Shown: piece by piece, positions 17,201 to 25,187 of the stretch
Layout of the letters: every line of letters starts with the position of its first letter
Position numbering within the stretch: the stretch's first letter is position 1
Made by a program: the position numbers and the translations under genes
DNA from: Thiohalomonas sp041685045
Lineage (GTDB): Bacteria; Pseudomonadota; Gammaproteobacteria; Thiohalomonadales; Thiohalomonadaceae
Length of the DNA: 64,000 bases
Reading direction: 5' to 3'
NCBI GenBank assembly: GCA_041685045.1
Contig: JAWLGP010000015.1
Coordinates: forward strand, 1-64,000
Notes under the pieces: model-generated
Seen by the model: the letters and a program-made list of their open reading frames with translations, nothing else
The model's database searches: none
What the model was told of the DNA's origin: nothing

Positions 17201-17771
17201 GCCGATCGGCGAATGGGTGATTCGCAAGGCCTGCGAACAGATCCGCCAGTGGCAGCTGCAGGGTGTCGAGGTGCGTCGTGTGGCGGTCAACGTCTCCGCA
17301 CGCCAGTTCCGGCAGCACGACTTCGGTGAACGCATCGTGGCGATGGCCGAAGAGGCCGGGATCGATCCGCGAGACCTCGAGATCGAACTGACGGAGAGTG
17401 CGGTGATGCAGGACCCGGAAGAGGCGGGTCGGATTCTGCATCGGCTGAAGCGCGCGGGCTTCTGCATCGCCATCGACGACTTCGGCACCGGCTACTCCTC
17501 GTTAGCCCAACTCAAGCGCTTTCCCATTGACCGCCTGAAGATCGACCGCTCCTTCGTGCGCGATCTGATCGAGGATTCGGACGACGCCGCTATCTCCTCC
17601 GCGATCATTTCCCTAGCCCACGACCTCCATGTCATGGTTATCGCCGAAGGGGTGGAAACCTCGGCACAGCTCGATTTTCTGGCGGGCAAGGGCTGTGACG
17701 AAGTGCAGGGATTCCTTTTCAGCTATCCGCTGGCCGCCGAAGACGTGTCCGGGTTTTACGGTCACGCCTGA
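14268..17771 (+). CDS. PAS/GAF sensor with GGDEF and EAL domains
   Basis: The 1167-residue soluble protein is a cyclic di-GMP signalling enzyme. The order is PAS (about 50-165), coiled coil (about 180-220), PAS (about 225-350), GAF (about 355-505), two PAS domains (about 515-745), GGDEF (about 745-910, motif GGDEF near 821, preceded by an RSED I-site) and EAL (about 925-1160). The EAL signature is EATIRW rather than EALIRW, but the other phosphodiesterase residues (VNVSARQF, DDFGTGYSSL, KIDRSFV, AEGVET) are present. Both activities are possible. ATG at 14268 is chosen since AAGGAG precedes it; the frame is open from 14175. Confidence 0.94.
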   Translation: MAHPPSNPSYQALEARVRSVVRRLNEQLEVDGSLPAAVVELLNEVRRTLRASEDRYQRLVTYAGAVVVELLPDGTIVSLNDSVAKVTGFRPRELMDAPWWDKLFPGEYRRELWRLYRRLRRGDVTGYVLRLQNKHLTPVIVEVTSANAYGPGGRLEAIRLFALDLTAQHLLERELERTRLELQEKIWERTDQLERINAELQIEIIEREQFELALKKSEERFRRAVDNIPATVVIYDAERRIRFVNAHALALWDLPEREVLGSRDEELFAPAVTDDYLPALLRAQRTRRAQAIEANLDLRGCMITLMLSFVPLLDPGGEVDEVLGIGYDITERRRIEEDLRLRHDELQTLNHISEIALTRRSLADAYREIVQVVRQAIDSPAVLIEGYDPERKLLVGQAAVGIDGHPGERKLSGLALRAFNAGQIVIERHHGDVEVAVAVPLIVRESVIGLLTASGQWPMASDERLLQWLPGIANTVAIMTDRQRAEEALRESEAQRARAEEFSLLMVARVDLDGRWLRVPPMLCRWLGYSEAELLGLREQDVTHPEDVEISNTAFEQLRGGERRSLDLETRFVTRDGRSQWAYMNVSVLPDAEGRPLLFLVYIRDITEQKRAEEELRLAARVFESSAEAIVILDEQQRIVNVNRAFQETTGYPPDEALGASARLLDSGKHSAEFYRHMWGQVETTDQWQGELWGRRRNGDLFPALLNMGAVRDDRGHIINYVGIFRDITEIKKSQEELERLANFDSLTALPNRNLFHDRLVHGIDRAKRNGSRLAVMFVDLDNFKVINDSLGHDAGDMLLRRVSERLRRSVRSEDTVARVGGDEFVVLLEEVVAFDHIASTAKRINASLFIPMELNGHAVDITGSIGISVFPDDADEVGSLLKNADTAMYVAKEQGRNTYRFFTGGMNQKAIERLSLESSLRRALERDEFFLVYQPQLDLRTHRPVGMEATIRWNHPERGVIGADEFIPVVEASSLSEPIGEWVIRKACEQIRQWQLQGVEVRRVAVNVSARQFRQHDFGERIVAMAEEAGIDPRDLEIELTESAVMQDPEEAGRILHRLKRAGFCIAIDDFGTGYSSLAQLKRFPIDRLKIDRSFVRDLIEDSDDAAISSAIISLAHDLHVMVIAEGVETSAQLDFLAGKGCDEVQGFLFSYPLAAEDVSGFYGHA

Positions 17772-17824
17772 GAAGAGGTTGGGACGGTTTGCCGTCCGGC
17801 AAACCCATCGGTGCCGATCTCGCA

Positions 17825-17830
17825 TATAAT
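17825..17830 (+). promoter_or_regulatory. Probable -10 element for glgC
   Basis: A perfect TATAAT lies 33 bp upstream of the glgC ATG. No good -35 box is visible at the usual spacing. Just upstream, at 17787-17804, is a perfect palindrome GTTTGCCG-TC-CGGCAAAC that may end transcription of the preceding gene or bind a regulator. Confidence 0.4.
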
Positions 17831-17862
17831 CCGGGGCGACCTTTCAAGGCAGGACCCCGCGA

Positions 17863-19089
17863 ATGCCCGACAAGACCCTAACTGTCATTCTGGCCGGCGG
17901 CACCGGCACCCGGCTCCATCCGCTGACCCGTGACCGGGCCAAGCCGGCTGTGCCGTTTGGGGGCAAGTACCGCATCATCGATTTCTGCCTGGCCAACTGC
18001 CTGCACTCCAACTTGCGTCAGGTACTGGTCCTGACCCAGTACAAGTCCCACTCGCTGCAAAAACATCTGCGTGACGGCTGGTCGATCTACAATCCGGAGT
18101 TGGGCGAATACATCACCACCGTCCCGCCGCAGATGCGCACCGGCGAAAACTGGTACAGCGGCACGGCGGACGCCATCTACCAGAACAAGTACCTGCTGGA
18201 GCGCAGCGGCGCGGACCGGGTGCTGGTCCTCTCGGCCGACCATATCTATCGCATGGACTACGCCGCCATGCTCGCCTTCCATCGCCGCCAGCAGGCGGAC
18301 GTGACCGTGGGCGCCATGCGGGTTCCGTTATCCGAGGCGCGGGCCTTTGGGGTTTTGGCCACCGACCGCAACGACCGCATCGTCGATTTTCAGGAGAAAC
18401 CGGACCAGCCGAGCCCGTTGTCGGATGACCCCGAACAGGCGCTGGTCTCCATGGGGATCTACGTCTTTTCGACGGCGCTGTTGCTGCAGGCGCTCGAGGC
18501 GGACCACGGCCGCAACGACTCCGCTCACGACTTCGGCCGCGACATCCTGCCGCGCCTGCTTGGCGAGCGGCGCATCCTCGCCTACGGCTTTGGCAGTGAA
18601 GATGGCCGTGTCACCCCGGATCGCTACTGGCGCGATGTGGGCACGGTCGATGCCTACTATCAGGCGAACATGGACCTGCTGGAGGCCAGCCCGCCACTGG
18701 ACCTCTATCAGCCGGACTGGCCGATCCGCTCCTACCAGCTGCAGACGCCGCCGGCACGCACGGTGCCCGGCCGCTTCGGTACCGAAGGTATCTTCATCAA
18801 CTCCATCGTCGCCGGCGGCACGGTGATCGCCGGCGGCAGTGTGCAGCATTCGATCCTGTTTCCGCAGGTACACGTGGCCGAGGAGGCCTTCGTCCAGGAC
18901 GCCATCCTGTTCCAGGGGGTGCGTGTGGGCGAAGGGGCGAAGCTGCGGCGCTGCATCATCGACAAGGGGGTGACGGTGCCGCCAGGGGAGCGGATCGGCT
19001 ACGACGTCGAGCAGGATCGTGAACGCTTCACCGTCTCCGAGCAGGGTGTCGTGGTGGTCCCGCGGGGTTACCTCTTCGCCGGAGGCTGA
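17863..19089 (+). CDS. glgC: Glucose-1-phosphate adenylyltransferase
   Basis: GlgC makes ADP-glucose from glucose-1-phosphate and ATP, the committed step of bacterial glycogen synthesis. The 408-residue product is of usual length. It shows the nucleotidyltransferase start LAGGTGTRLHPLT, the FGGKYRIIDF segment, SADHIYRMDY, and a C-terminal left-handed beta-helix region (SVQHSILFPQVHV, GAKLRRCIIDKGV). The allosteric lysine/arginine regions typical of the family appear conserved. glgP lies about 2.4 kb downstream, and no glgA or glgB gene is seen in the window. Confidence 0.96.
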   Translation: MPDKTLTVILAGGTGTRLHPLTRDRAKPAVPFGGKYRIIDFCLANCLHSNLRQVLVLTQYKSHSLQKHLRDGWSIYNPELGEYITTVPPQMRTGENWYSGTADAIYQNKYLLERSGADRVLVLSADHIYRMDYAAMLAFHRRQQADVTVGAMRVPLSEARAFGVLATDRNDRIVDFQEKPDQPSPLSDDPEQALVSMGIYVFSTALLLQALEADHGRNDSAHDFGRDILPRLLGERRILAYGFGSEDGRVTPDRYWRDVGTVDAYYQANMDLLEASPPLDLYQPDWPIRSYQLQTPPARTVPGRFGTEGIFINSIVAGGTVIAGGSVQHSILFPQVHVAEEAFVQDAILFQGVRVGEGAKLRRCIIDKGVTVPPGERIGYDVEQDRERFTVSEQGVVVVPRGYLFAGG

Positions 19090-19184
19090 CCGCTCCTCCC
19101 GCACAATGTCGCGGAGCGCGTCTTGGCGCCTCGAACGTCCGGCTATACTCGGATTGTTTCCCACGAGGATGGAGCGCCAACCCA

Positions 19185-19631
19185 ATGAAAACAGGCAAGT
19201 TCCTGCAGTTTGTTCTGGGTTTTATGACCGCCGGCCTGCTGGCGGCAGGTTCTCTGGCGATCGCCGATGGCGACAGTCGTCAGAAGGTGGTTTATCACAT
19301 CAACGATCTCGACCGCGCCAACGCCGCCCTGCGCAACGTCACCAACCACCTCAATGCGGTGGGCGATGAAAACGTCGATCTTGTGGTGGTCACCCACAGC
19401 AAGGGTGGGTTTGCGCTGGTGGACGGCAGCCGCGACAGTGCCGGCAACGGGTTCGAAGCGGCGATCGCCGCCCTCTCCAATCGCGGGGTGCGGTTCCAAC
19501 TCTGCGAAAACACCATCGAAGGCATGGGCATCGACCGCAACAACATCAACCTGGTGGCCGAGGTGGTGCCCTCCGGGGTGGCGCAAGTCGCCGCACTCCA
19601 GCATCAGGGTTACGTCTACATCAAGCCCTAA
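19185..19631 (+). CDS. Exported DsrE-family protein
   Basis: The 148-residue protein has a signal peptide (1-27, cleavage after AIA) and a DsrE/DsrF-like fold: VVYHINDLDRANAALRNVTNHL, VDLVVVTHSKG, FEAAIAALSNRGVRFQLCENT and INLVAEVVPSGVAQVAALQHQGYVYIKP. The family cysteine is C107. Cytoplasmic relatives relay sulfur; this group is periplasmic and of unclear role. The position after glgC probably does not reflect function. A TATACT hexamer at 19144-19149 may be its -10 element. Confidence 0.9.
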   Translation: MKTGKFLQFVLGFMTAGLLAAGSLAIADGDSRQKVVYHINDLDRANAALRNVTNHLNAVGDENVDLVVVTHSKGGFALVDGSRDSAGNGFEAAIAALSNRGVRFQLCENTIEGMGIDRNNINLVAEVVPSGVAQVAALQHQGYVYIKP

Positions 19632-19666
19632 CCAAGCGGCCGAAAATCGGCCTCCCGCCCCGGCGT

Positions 19667-19834
19667 TCAGTAACTTCCACCGGCACCGGCAATCGCCAGC
19701 AGTCGGATCAGGTCCGGGTCATGCACTGCCAGGGCAGGGGGAACGCTGGTCTCCTGCTTCTCCAGACGGGCGAGTCGTTCGGGGTCCGGCTCCTGCGGGG
19801 GCCGGGCGCCCATTTCGAGCTCTTCGGCGTTCAT
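19667..19834 (-). CDS. Small hypothetical protein
   Basis: The function is unknown. The 55-residue product (MNAEELEMGARPPQEPDPERLARLEKQ...) is acidic and proline-rich at the N-terminus and ends with a short hydrophobic helix (LIRLLAIAGAGGSY). ATG at 19834 is supported by a purine-rich GGGGGA about 8 bp upstream; the frame is open to 19909. The evidence is an open frame between two real genes and codon use like the neighbours, so it may be spurious. Confidence 0.45.
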   Translation of the reverse strand: MNAEELEMGARPPQEPDPERLARLEKQETSVPPALAVHDPDLIRLLAIAGAGGSY

Positions 19835-19936
19835 GGCATTGTCCCCCGGTTTCTTTGCAGCCCTGTCATGGCTATCGGCAGACCCCGGGAAAACTTTCAT
19901 CCGGTCCAAGCCGTTTTCTTTTCAGTCACTTGGGGG

Positions 19937-20866
19937 CTAGATCCAGAACGGGTGTTCCCGATCCAGGAACTCATCGACCGTGATGTAGTGGGATCCGTCG
20001 CAGGAGAAGGTCAGGCCGACGATGCCGTTCATGATGTTCAGCGAACCGGAACGCAGATAGATGTTCTCGTCCGCTACCCGCAGGCGGGAGAACTGGTCGA
20101 GCACCTCACGAATGCGCACGGCGGCAACCCTTGCATCGGGGGGATACGGCTGCGGCGGATAGGCGAGCCAGATCTCGGGGTCCAGGAACTCGTCGACGCC
20201 GTGAAAGCGGTAGCGGAAGGGGTCGTCATAGACCCAGAAGATTGCGCGGGAACTGGAGAAGTGCAGGATGATATGGAAGACGCCGTGTTCGCGCATCAGG
20301 GCGTCGAGAGTGGTCACTACCTCGTCCACACGGGCGTCGAGGGCGCTCATCATGCGGGTCTGTTCGAATACCTGACCGCGAATCACCGGGTCCCCTTTGT
20401 ACTGCGTCCAGGCCGCGCCAGCGCCGGTCTCGAGGGTCGGCAGCGGGATGTCTTCCAGATTGACATCGGCGGCCACGAAGCCCAGCAACTGCTCGTGACG
20501 GGTGATCGCATGCATCGCGGTCAGGCAGCGTTTGTGGCTGACCTTGCTGATATAGACGGGCGAGAGGGTCAGTCCACGAAACGGCAGGTTGCCGGTATGA
20601 AAGGGACGGCCGCTCAAGGCCTGCCCACGCCACTGCGGCTCGATGGCCTGATCGCTCACATTCGAGCTGAGCTGTGTCCCGGAGGTGTCCAGCAGGTAGA
20701 GCAGATGGCAGTGGGGGATGCGGCCGAGCCAGTCGCCGAGCAGCCGGTCCTGGGCGTCGGCCTCGCCCCAGTGGGCGGTACAGGCCTCGGCAAGGCCGGC
20801 AAGGGGAGCTTCGACCTGTTCGGTCAGTGCTGCTTTCTTGTTGACGATTGCCTGTTTGAGCCACAT
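19937..20866 (-). CDS. PDC-sensor-like protein without output domain
   Basis: The 309-residue protein lacks a clear signal peptide or membrane helix. Residues about 15-160 read like a PDC/Cache sensory domain of the kind found in chemoreceptors: HCHLLYLLDTSGTQLSSNV, GRPFHTGNLPFRGLTLSPVYIS, RCLTAMHAIT and LLGFVAADVNLEDIPLP. The C-terminal half continues with DDPFRYRFHGVDEFLDPEIW, LRSGSLNIMNGIVGLTFSCDGSHYIT and VDEFLDREHPFWI. No kinase, GGDEF or methyl-accepting domain follows. The role is unknown; it may act as a cytoplasmic ligand-binding partner. The start could also be GTG at 20884. Confidence 0.75.
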   Translation of the reverse strand: MWLKQAIVNKKAALTEQVEAPLAGLAEACTAHWGEADAQDRLLGDWLGRIPHCHLLYLLDTSGTQLSSNVSDQAIEPQWRGQALSGRPFHTGNLPFRGLTLSPVYISKVSHKRCLTAMHAITRHEQLLGFVAADVNLEDIPLPTLETGAGAAWTQYKGDPVIRGQVFEQTRMMSALDARVDEVVTTLDALMREHGVFHIILHFSSSRAIFWVYDDPFRYRFHGVDEFLDPEIWLAYPPQPYPPDARVAAVRIREVLDQFSRLRVADENIYLRSGSLNIMNGIVGLTFSCDGSHYITVDEFLDREHPFWI

Positions 20867-20957
20867 GGGCCCATACCATACCACGGCCGGGTGACGCCGC
20901 GGTGACAGCGCCGGCGTGGGGCAACCGCGCCCCAGCGCTTTGCCCCTCCGGCCGAGC

Positions 20958-21332
20958 CTATCGCGACGACGGTGGTTCCCGGCCGCTCAAGTAGGCCTGT
21001 TTCACCAGAACGCCGGCGCCAAATTCACGCTCCTGCGGGGCGGCAGGTGGGGGGCTGTCGCGGAAGGCGTCGGCCTGGTCGTGCGGCGCGGCGAGGGCAT
21101 TTTCCACCGCATCGGCGCTGAGCAGCAGCAGGTCGGCAATCTCGTCCGGACGCCGGTGCTCCTCCTCCTGCATCACCAGGATGTCGGCGGAACGCAGCAG
21201 GTCGGGGAGCCAGTCGAGGCGGCGCTCCTCGACCAGACGACGGATTCCCCCCATACTGTCGATGGATTGGCGGAACAGTGCCGTTACGCGCGAGTCGCCG
21301 GCTCGGGCGGATGAGTGCGCGGATGTGTCCAT
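20958..21332 (-). CDS. Hypothetical protein
   Basis: The function is not recognised. The 124-residue product starts MDTSAHSSARAGDSRV. The middle is helical and acidic (GGIRRLVEERRLDWLPDLLRSADILVMQEEEHRRPDEIADLLLLSADAVE), and the C-terminus is proline-rich. There is no signal or membrane segment. GGGAGG eight bases upstream of the ATG supports the start at 21332; the frame is open to 21422. It precedes the PDC-sensor-like gene on the same strand with a 91-bp gap and could be its partner. Confidence 0.65.
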   Translation of the reverse strand: MDTSAHSSARAGDSRVTALFRQSIDSMGGIRRLVEERRLDWLPDLLRSADILVMQEEEHRRPDEIADLLLLSADAVENALAAPHDQADAFRDSPPPAAPQEREFGAGVLVKQAYLSGREPPSSR

Positions 21333-21505
21333 GTCGCGACCTCCCAAAAGCTTTTCGATTCCCTGACCAAAGCTTAGCAACCCCAGTGGGTTCTTCGGTG
21401 GCGTTATTTTGTAAACTGTCACGGAAACCGACCCGTTACCTCTTCACGATAGCACCCCAAATCTTCAGGACTTCCGGCCTCGCCGAGGCCGGACATAAAG
21501 GGCTT

Positions 21506-24010
21506 ATGATGTCGATGCAACCGATCAACAAGAGCAACGCTGTCCTCGACCTGGCCGATCTGCCGCCACTGCCCATGGACGAGGAAGCCATCTGCAATGG
21601 CTTTTTGCACTATTTCAGTCACTTTTTGGGGCGTGACAAGTACAGCGCTTCGGACCATTACACCTTCGCCGCGCTGGCACTGACCCTTCGCGATCGGCTG
21701 ATGGAAAGATGGCGGCGTACCCGCTATGCCTACGAGCGCTGCAACTGCAAGCGCACCTACTACCTGTCGCTGGAGTTTCTGATCGGCCGCAGTCTCGGCA
21801 ATGCGCTGCTCAACCTCGGAGTGGACGACGAGACCCGCGCCGCCCTTCACCGGCTGGGGCTGCGGTTGGAGGAGATCCTGGATGCCGAGCACGATGCCGG
21901 CCTCGGTAACGGCGGTCTCGGGCGGCTGGCCGCCTGCTTCATGGACAGCTGTGCGACCCTGCAGCTGCCGGTGCGCGGTTACGGGTTGCGCTACGAGTAC
22001 GGCATGTTCCGCCAGGAGATCCAGGACGGATTCCAGCTGGAGGAGCCGGACCATTGGCTGCGGGACGGCAACCCCTGGGAACTGGAACGTCCGGAGTACA
22101 CGGTGCGGGTGCAGTTCAACGGCCGCAGTGAGGCCTATCGCGACGAGGCGGGCCGGATGCGTTGGCGTTGGGTCGACACCAACGACGTACTGGCCGTCCC
22201 CTACGATGTACCGGTGCCGGGTTTTCGTAATGACACCGTCAATACGCTGCGGCTGTGGCGGGCATCGGCGACGGAGACGTTCGATCTGGGGGAGTTCAAC
22301 GCCGGCAGCTATCCGGAATCGGTGGAGCAGAAAAATGCCGCCGAAAACATCACCATGGTGCTCTACCCCAACGACGCCAGCGAGAGCGGCAAGGAACTGC
22401 GGCTGAAACAGCAGTTTTTCCTCGCCTCGGCCAGCCTGAAGGATGTGTTGCGCTGGTGGCTGCATCACCATAAGGACTTCGAGTGTTTTGCCGAGCGCAA
22501 CTGCTTCCAGTTGAACGACACCCATCCCAGCATCTCGGTGGCCGAACTGATGCGGCTGCTGGTCGATGAAAATGCAGTTCCGTGGGACGAGGCTTGGGCC
22601 ATGACCTGCGAGACCATGGCGTACACCAACCACACCCTGCTGCCCGAGGCGCTGGAGCGCTGGCCGGTCAGCCTGTTCGGATGGCTGCTGCCTCGCCATT
22701 TGGAGATCATCTACGAGATCAACGCCCGTTTTCTGGATGAGGTGTCGCGGCATTGGCCCGGCGACAATGAACGGCTGCGCCGCATGTCCATCATCGAGGA
22801 GGGCCACGAACCGCAGGTGCGCATGGCCTACCTCGCGATCGTCGGCAGCTATTCCGTCAATGGGGTGGCGGAGCTGCATTCACAGCTGCTGACCGAAGGG
22901 CTGTTCAAGGACTTCTACGAGTTGTGGCCGGAGAAGTTCAACAACAAGACCAACGGCGTGACCCCCCGCCGCTGGCTGGCTGGATGCAACCCCGGGCTGG
23001 CTCGCCTGCTCGATGAGGTGATCGACAATGGCTGGGTCAGTCACCTTGAACAGTTGAGCCGTCTGCGCCCGTTTGCCGACGATGCCGCCTTCGGCGAGCG
23101 CTGGCGCGCGGTCAAGCGGGCGAACAAGGTTCGGTTGTCGGATTTGGTGGAGCGGGAGTGTGGTGTCAGCTTCGATCCGGATGCCATGTTCGACGTGCAA
23201 GTGAAGCGGATCCACGAGTACAAGCGCCAGCTGCTCAATGTCCTGCATGTCATTCACCTTTACGATCGGATCAAGCGGGGCGATACCGCGGACTGGACCC
23301 CGCGTTGCGTGTTGATCGGCGGCAAGGCTGCCCCGGGCTACTTCATGGCCAAGCTGATCATCAAGCTGATCAACAACCTCGCCTACGTGGTCAACACCGA
23401 CAGCGATACCCGGGATCGGCTGCGCGTGGCTTTCCTGCCGGATTATCGGGTCTCCGCGATGGAAATCATCGCGCCGGGTACCGACCTTTCCGAACAGATC
23501 TCTACCGCCGGCAAGGAGGCGTCCGGGACCGGCAACATGAAGTTCATGATGAGCGGTGCCGTGACCATCGGCACCCTGGACGGTGCCAACATCGAAATTC
23601 GGGAACAGGTCGGGGAGGAGAACTTCTTCCTGTTCGGTTTGACCGCGGAAGGTGTGCAGGCCCTGCGCGCCGACTACGACCCGAATGCGATCATCGCCGG
23701 TGACGAGGAGCTGACCCGGGTGATGCGGCTGCTCGAGTCCGGACATTTCAACCGTTTCGAGCCGGGGTTGTTCGATCCGATTGTCGCCTCCCTGCGCAGT
23801 CCACACGACCCGTGGATGGTGCTGGCCGATTTTCCGGCCTTTGTCGAGGCGCAGCGCCAGGCGGCCGACGCCTACCGCGATGTCGAGCGCTGGACGCGGA
23901 TGAGCATTCTCAATACCGCCTGCAGCGGTCGTTTTTCCACCGACCGCACCATGCTCGACTACAACCGCGATATCTGGCAGCTGGAGCGGGTGCGGCCATT
24001 ACCGGCGTAG
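21506..24010 (+). CDS. glgP: Glycogen/alpha-glucan phosphorylase
   Basis: This enzyme releases glucose-1-phosphate from glycogen or maltodextrins by phosphorolysis. The 834-residue product matches the family length of about 815. Visible motifs include YYLSLEFLIGRSLGNAL, DAGLGNGGLGRLAACFMDS, QLNDTHPS, KRIHEYKRQLLN and the pyridoxal-phosphate lysine region STAGKEASGTGNMKF. The start is ATG at 21506 (or 21509); the open frame back to 21278 overlaps the divergent hypothetical gene and is not family-like. Its product acts opposite to GlgC upstream. Confidence 0.96.
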   Translation: MMSMQPINKSNAVLDLADLPPLPMDEEAICNGFLHYFSHFLGRDKYSASDHYTFAALALTLRDRLMERWRRTRYAYERCNCKRTYYLSLEFLIGRSLGNALLNLGVDDETRAALHRLGLRLEEILDAEHDAGLGNGGLGRLAACFMDSCATLQLPVRGYGLRYEYGMFRQEIQDGFQLEEPDHWLRDGNPWELERPEYTVRVQFNGRSEAYRDEAGRMRWRWVDTNDVLAVPYDVPVPGFRNDTVNTLRLWRASATETFDLGEFNAGSYPESVEQKNAAENITMVLYPNDASESGKELRLKQQFFLASASLKDVLRWWLHHHKDFECFAERNCFQLNDTHPSISVAELMRLLVDENAVPWDEAWAMTCETMAYTNHTLLPEALERWPVSLFGWLLPRHLEIIYEINARFLDEVSRHWPGDNERLRRMSIIEEGHEPQVRMAYLAIVGSYSVNGVAELHSQLLTEGLFKDFYELWPEKFNNKTNGVTPRRWLAGCNPGLARLLDEVIDNGWVSHLEQLSRLRPFADDAAFGERWRAVKRANKVRLSDLVERECGVSFDPDAMFDVQVKRIHEYKRQLLNVLHVIHLYDRIKRGDTADWTPRCVLIGGKAAPGYFMAKLIIKLINNLAYVVNTDSDTRDRLRVAFLPDYRVSAMEIIAPGTDLSEQISTAGKEASGTGNMKFMMSGAVTIGTLDGANIEIREQVGEENFFLFGLTAEGVQALRADYDPNAIIAGDEELTRVMRLLESGHFNRFEPGLFDPIVASLRSPHDPWMVLADFPAFVEAQRQAADAYRDVERWTRMSILNTACSGRFSTDRTMLDYNRDIWQLERVRPLPA

Positions 24011-24020
24011 TAAAGGCTTG

Positions 24021-24162
24021 TTCTCTCGCCGGGACCCCAAGACGCCAGGTACATCAAGGGGTTCTGGTGAGAGAAAAAAGGCTGTGGATGGTTGGGCGCT
24101 GGCCGAGAGCGTAGTGCCGAAAGCAATTCACCTTGGCGTTTTTGGCATCTTGGCGAGAGATA
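24021..24162. repeat. Intergenic inverted repeat (CTCTCGCC-AAGACGCCA type)
   Basis: The left arm at 24021-24060 and right arm at 24130-24162 are imperfect reverse complements built from words such as TCTCTCGCC, AAGACGCCA and ATCAAGG. The loop is about 70 bp. It starts 10 bp after the glgP stop and could act in 3'-end formation, although no U-tract is evident. Confidence 0.7.
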
Positions 24163-24193
24163 CTTGTTCTTTTGATTGGGGATGGGGGGAAAC

Positions 24194-24580
24194 ATGCGCC
24201 ATTGGCAGGTGGTTGCGCTTGTACTGTTGCTCTGCGGCGGTGTCCGTGCCGAGACGATGACCGAGGCAATGAACGCCTATCGGGCCGGTGATTACACCGT
24301 TGCGGCGCAAATGCTGCGCCCGTGGGCGGAGAAAGGGGTCGTGGAAGCGCAGTACACGCTCGGCACGTTATACACCCTGGGTCAGGGTGTCGAACTCGAT
24401 TACACGGCCGGGATCGGCTGGCTGCGACGTGCCGCCGAGCAGCGCCACCTGGCTGCGGCCGAGACCCTGGGAAAAATTTACGTTAGTGGCTTGGGCGTCC
24501 CGCGCAACGAGGCCGAAGGCGTCAAGTGGTTCAACCTGGCGACCGAGATCGCCGGGGATGACTCCAGCGATTGCGACTGA
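24194..24580 (+). CDS. Exported Sel1-repeat protein
   Basis: The 128-residue product has a signal peptide (about 1-20, MRHWQVVALVLLLCGGVRA) and three Sel1-like repeats: AQMLRPWAEKGVVEAQYTLGTLYTLG, GWLRRAAEQRHLAAAETLGKIYVSG and GVKWFNLATEIAG. Sel1 repeats are solenoid protein-binding modules. The partner is unknown. ATG at 24194 follows GGGGGAAAC; an earlier start at 24176 is possible. Confidence 0.88.
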   Translation: MRHWQVVALVLLLCGGVRAETMTEAMNAYRAGDYTVAAQMLRPWAEKGVVEAQYTLGTLYTLGQGVELDYTAGIGWLRRAAEQRHLAAAETLGKIYVSGLGVPRNEAEGVKWFNLATEIAGDDSSDCD

Positions 24581-24665
24581 CGCGACAGCGCGACCGAACG
24601 GCTATGCGACCGTAGTTCTATCCTTAGTGGGGCGGCCGCAACCACGGGAGGTCCGTTGCAGCGAC

Positions 24666-24947
24666 ATGAACGATGGCGCGCACAAGATCCTCATCAAGGG
24701 CGTGACCCGGGACGGACGCAAGTTCCGGCCCAGCGACTGGGCCGAGCGCCTGGCAACGGCGGTGGGGCGCCCCGGGCCGGGCCGGCGGATCCGCTTCCAC
24801 CCCAAGGTGTCGATGGTAACCGTCGAGGGGATCCACTGCGTTGCTGTTGACTCCAGCCTCAAGACCGAAGACCCGATGCTGTTCGAGTTTCTGATCAATT
24901 TTGCCCGCTTCAACAATCTGGAGGTTGAATGGCTGGAAGGCGGTTAG
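24666..24947 (+). CDS. DUF3579 family protein
   Basis: This is a 93-residue conserved protein of unknown function found in beta- and gammaproteobacteria. The family pattern is MNDGAHKILIKGVTRDGRKFRPSDWAERL, then IRFHPKVSMVTVEGIHCVAVDSSL, then PMLFEFLINFARFNNLEVEW. It is soluble, with no signal peptide. It lies 85 bp after the Sel1 gene and is convergent with the CBS-domain gene. Confidence 0.88.
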   Translation: MNDGAHKILIKGVTRDGRKFRPSDWAERLATAVGRPGPGRRIRFHPKVSMVTVEGIHCVAVDSSLKTEDPMLFEFLINFARFNNLEVEWLEGG

Positions 24948-24998
24948 ACGTGAGCCGTTACGGGTGATGCCGTTATTTCGGCGTTATGGGGTGTTCTA

Positions 24999-25145
24999 TT
25001 TCACAGGAGTGACAGGATTTTTCAGGATTACAGGACAAGGCTGATTTGCGCGGGTTGAGAACAATAAACCGCTGCTGAAAAGCCCAACGTTTTTGGGCCT
25101 TCATTAAATCCTGTAATCCTGAAAAATCCTGTTAATCCTGTTGAA
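24999..25145. repeat. Intergenic inverted repeat (ACAGGATT type)
   Basis: The left arm 24999-25035 and right arm 25109-25145 are nearly perfect reverse complements built of iterated CAGGATT words. A smaller hairpin GCCCAA/TTGGGC with a T-run sits in the loop at 25082-25098 and is terminator-like. The element lies between convergent genes (DUF3579 and CBS), fitting a shared transcription stop. Confidence 0.85.
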
Positions 25146-25187
25146 TGCCATCTCAAACGCACCGGAAGCAGCCGCCAACGAGACACC

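Noticed and set aside
15816..17441. 541-codon minus-strand frame inside the GGDEF/EAL gene
   Set aside because: Antisense shadow; histidine/glutamine-rich translation typical of reversed GC-rich coding sequence.
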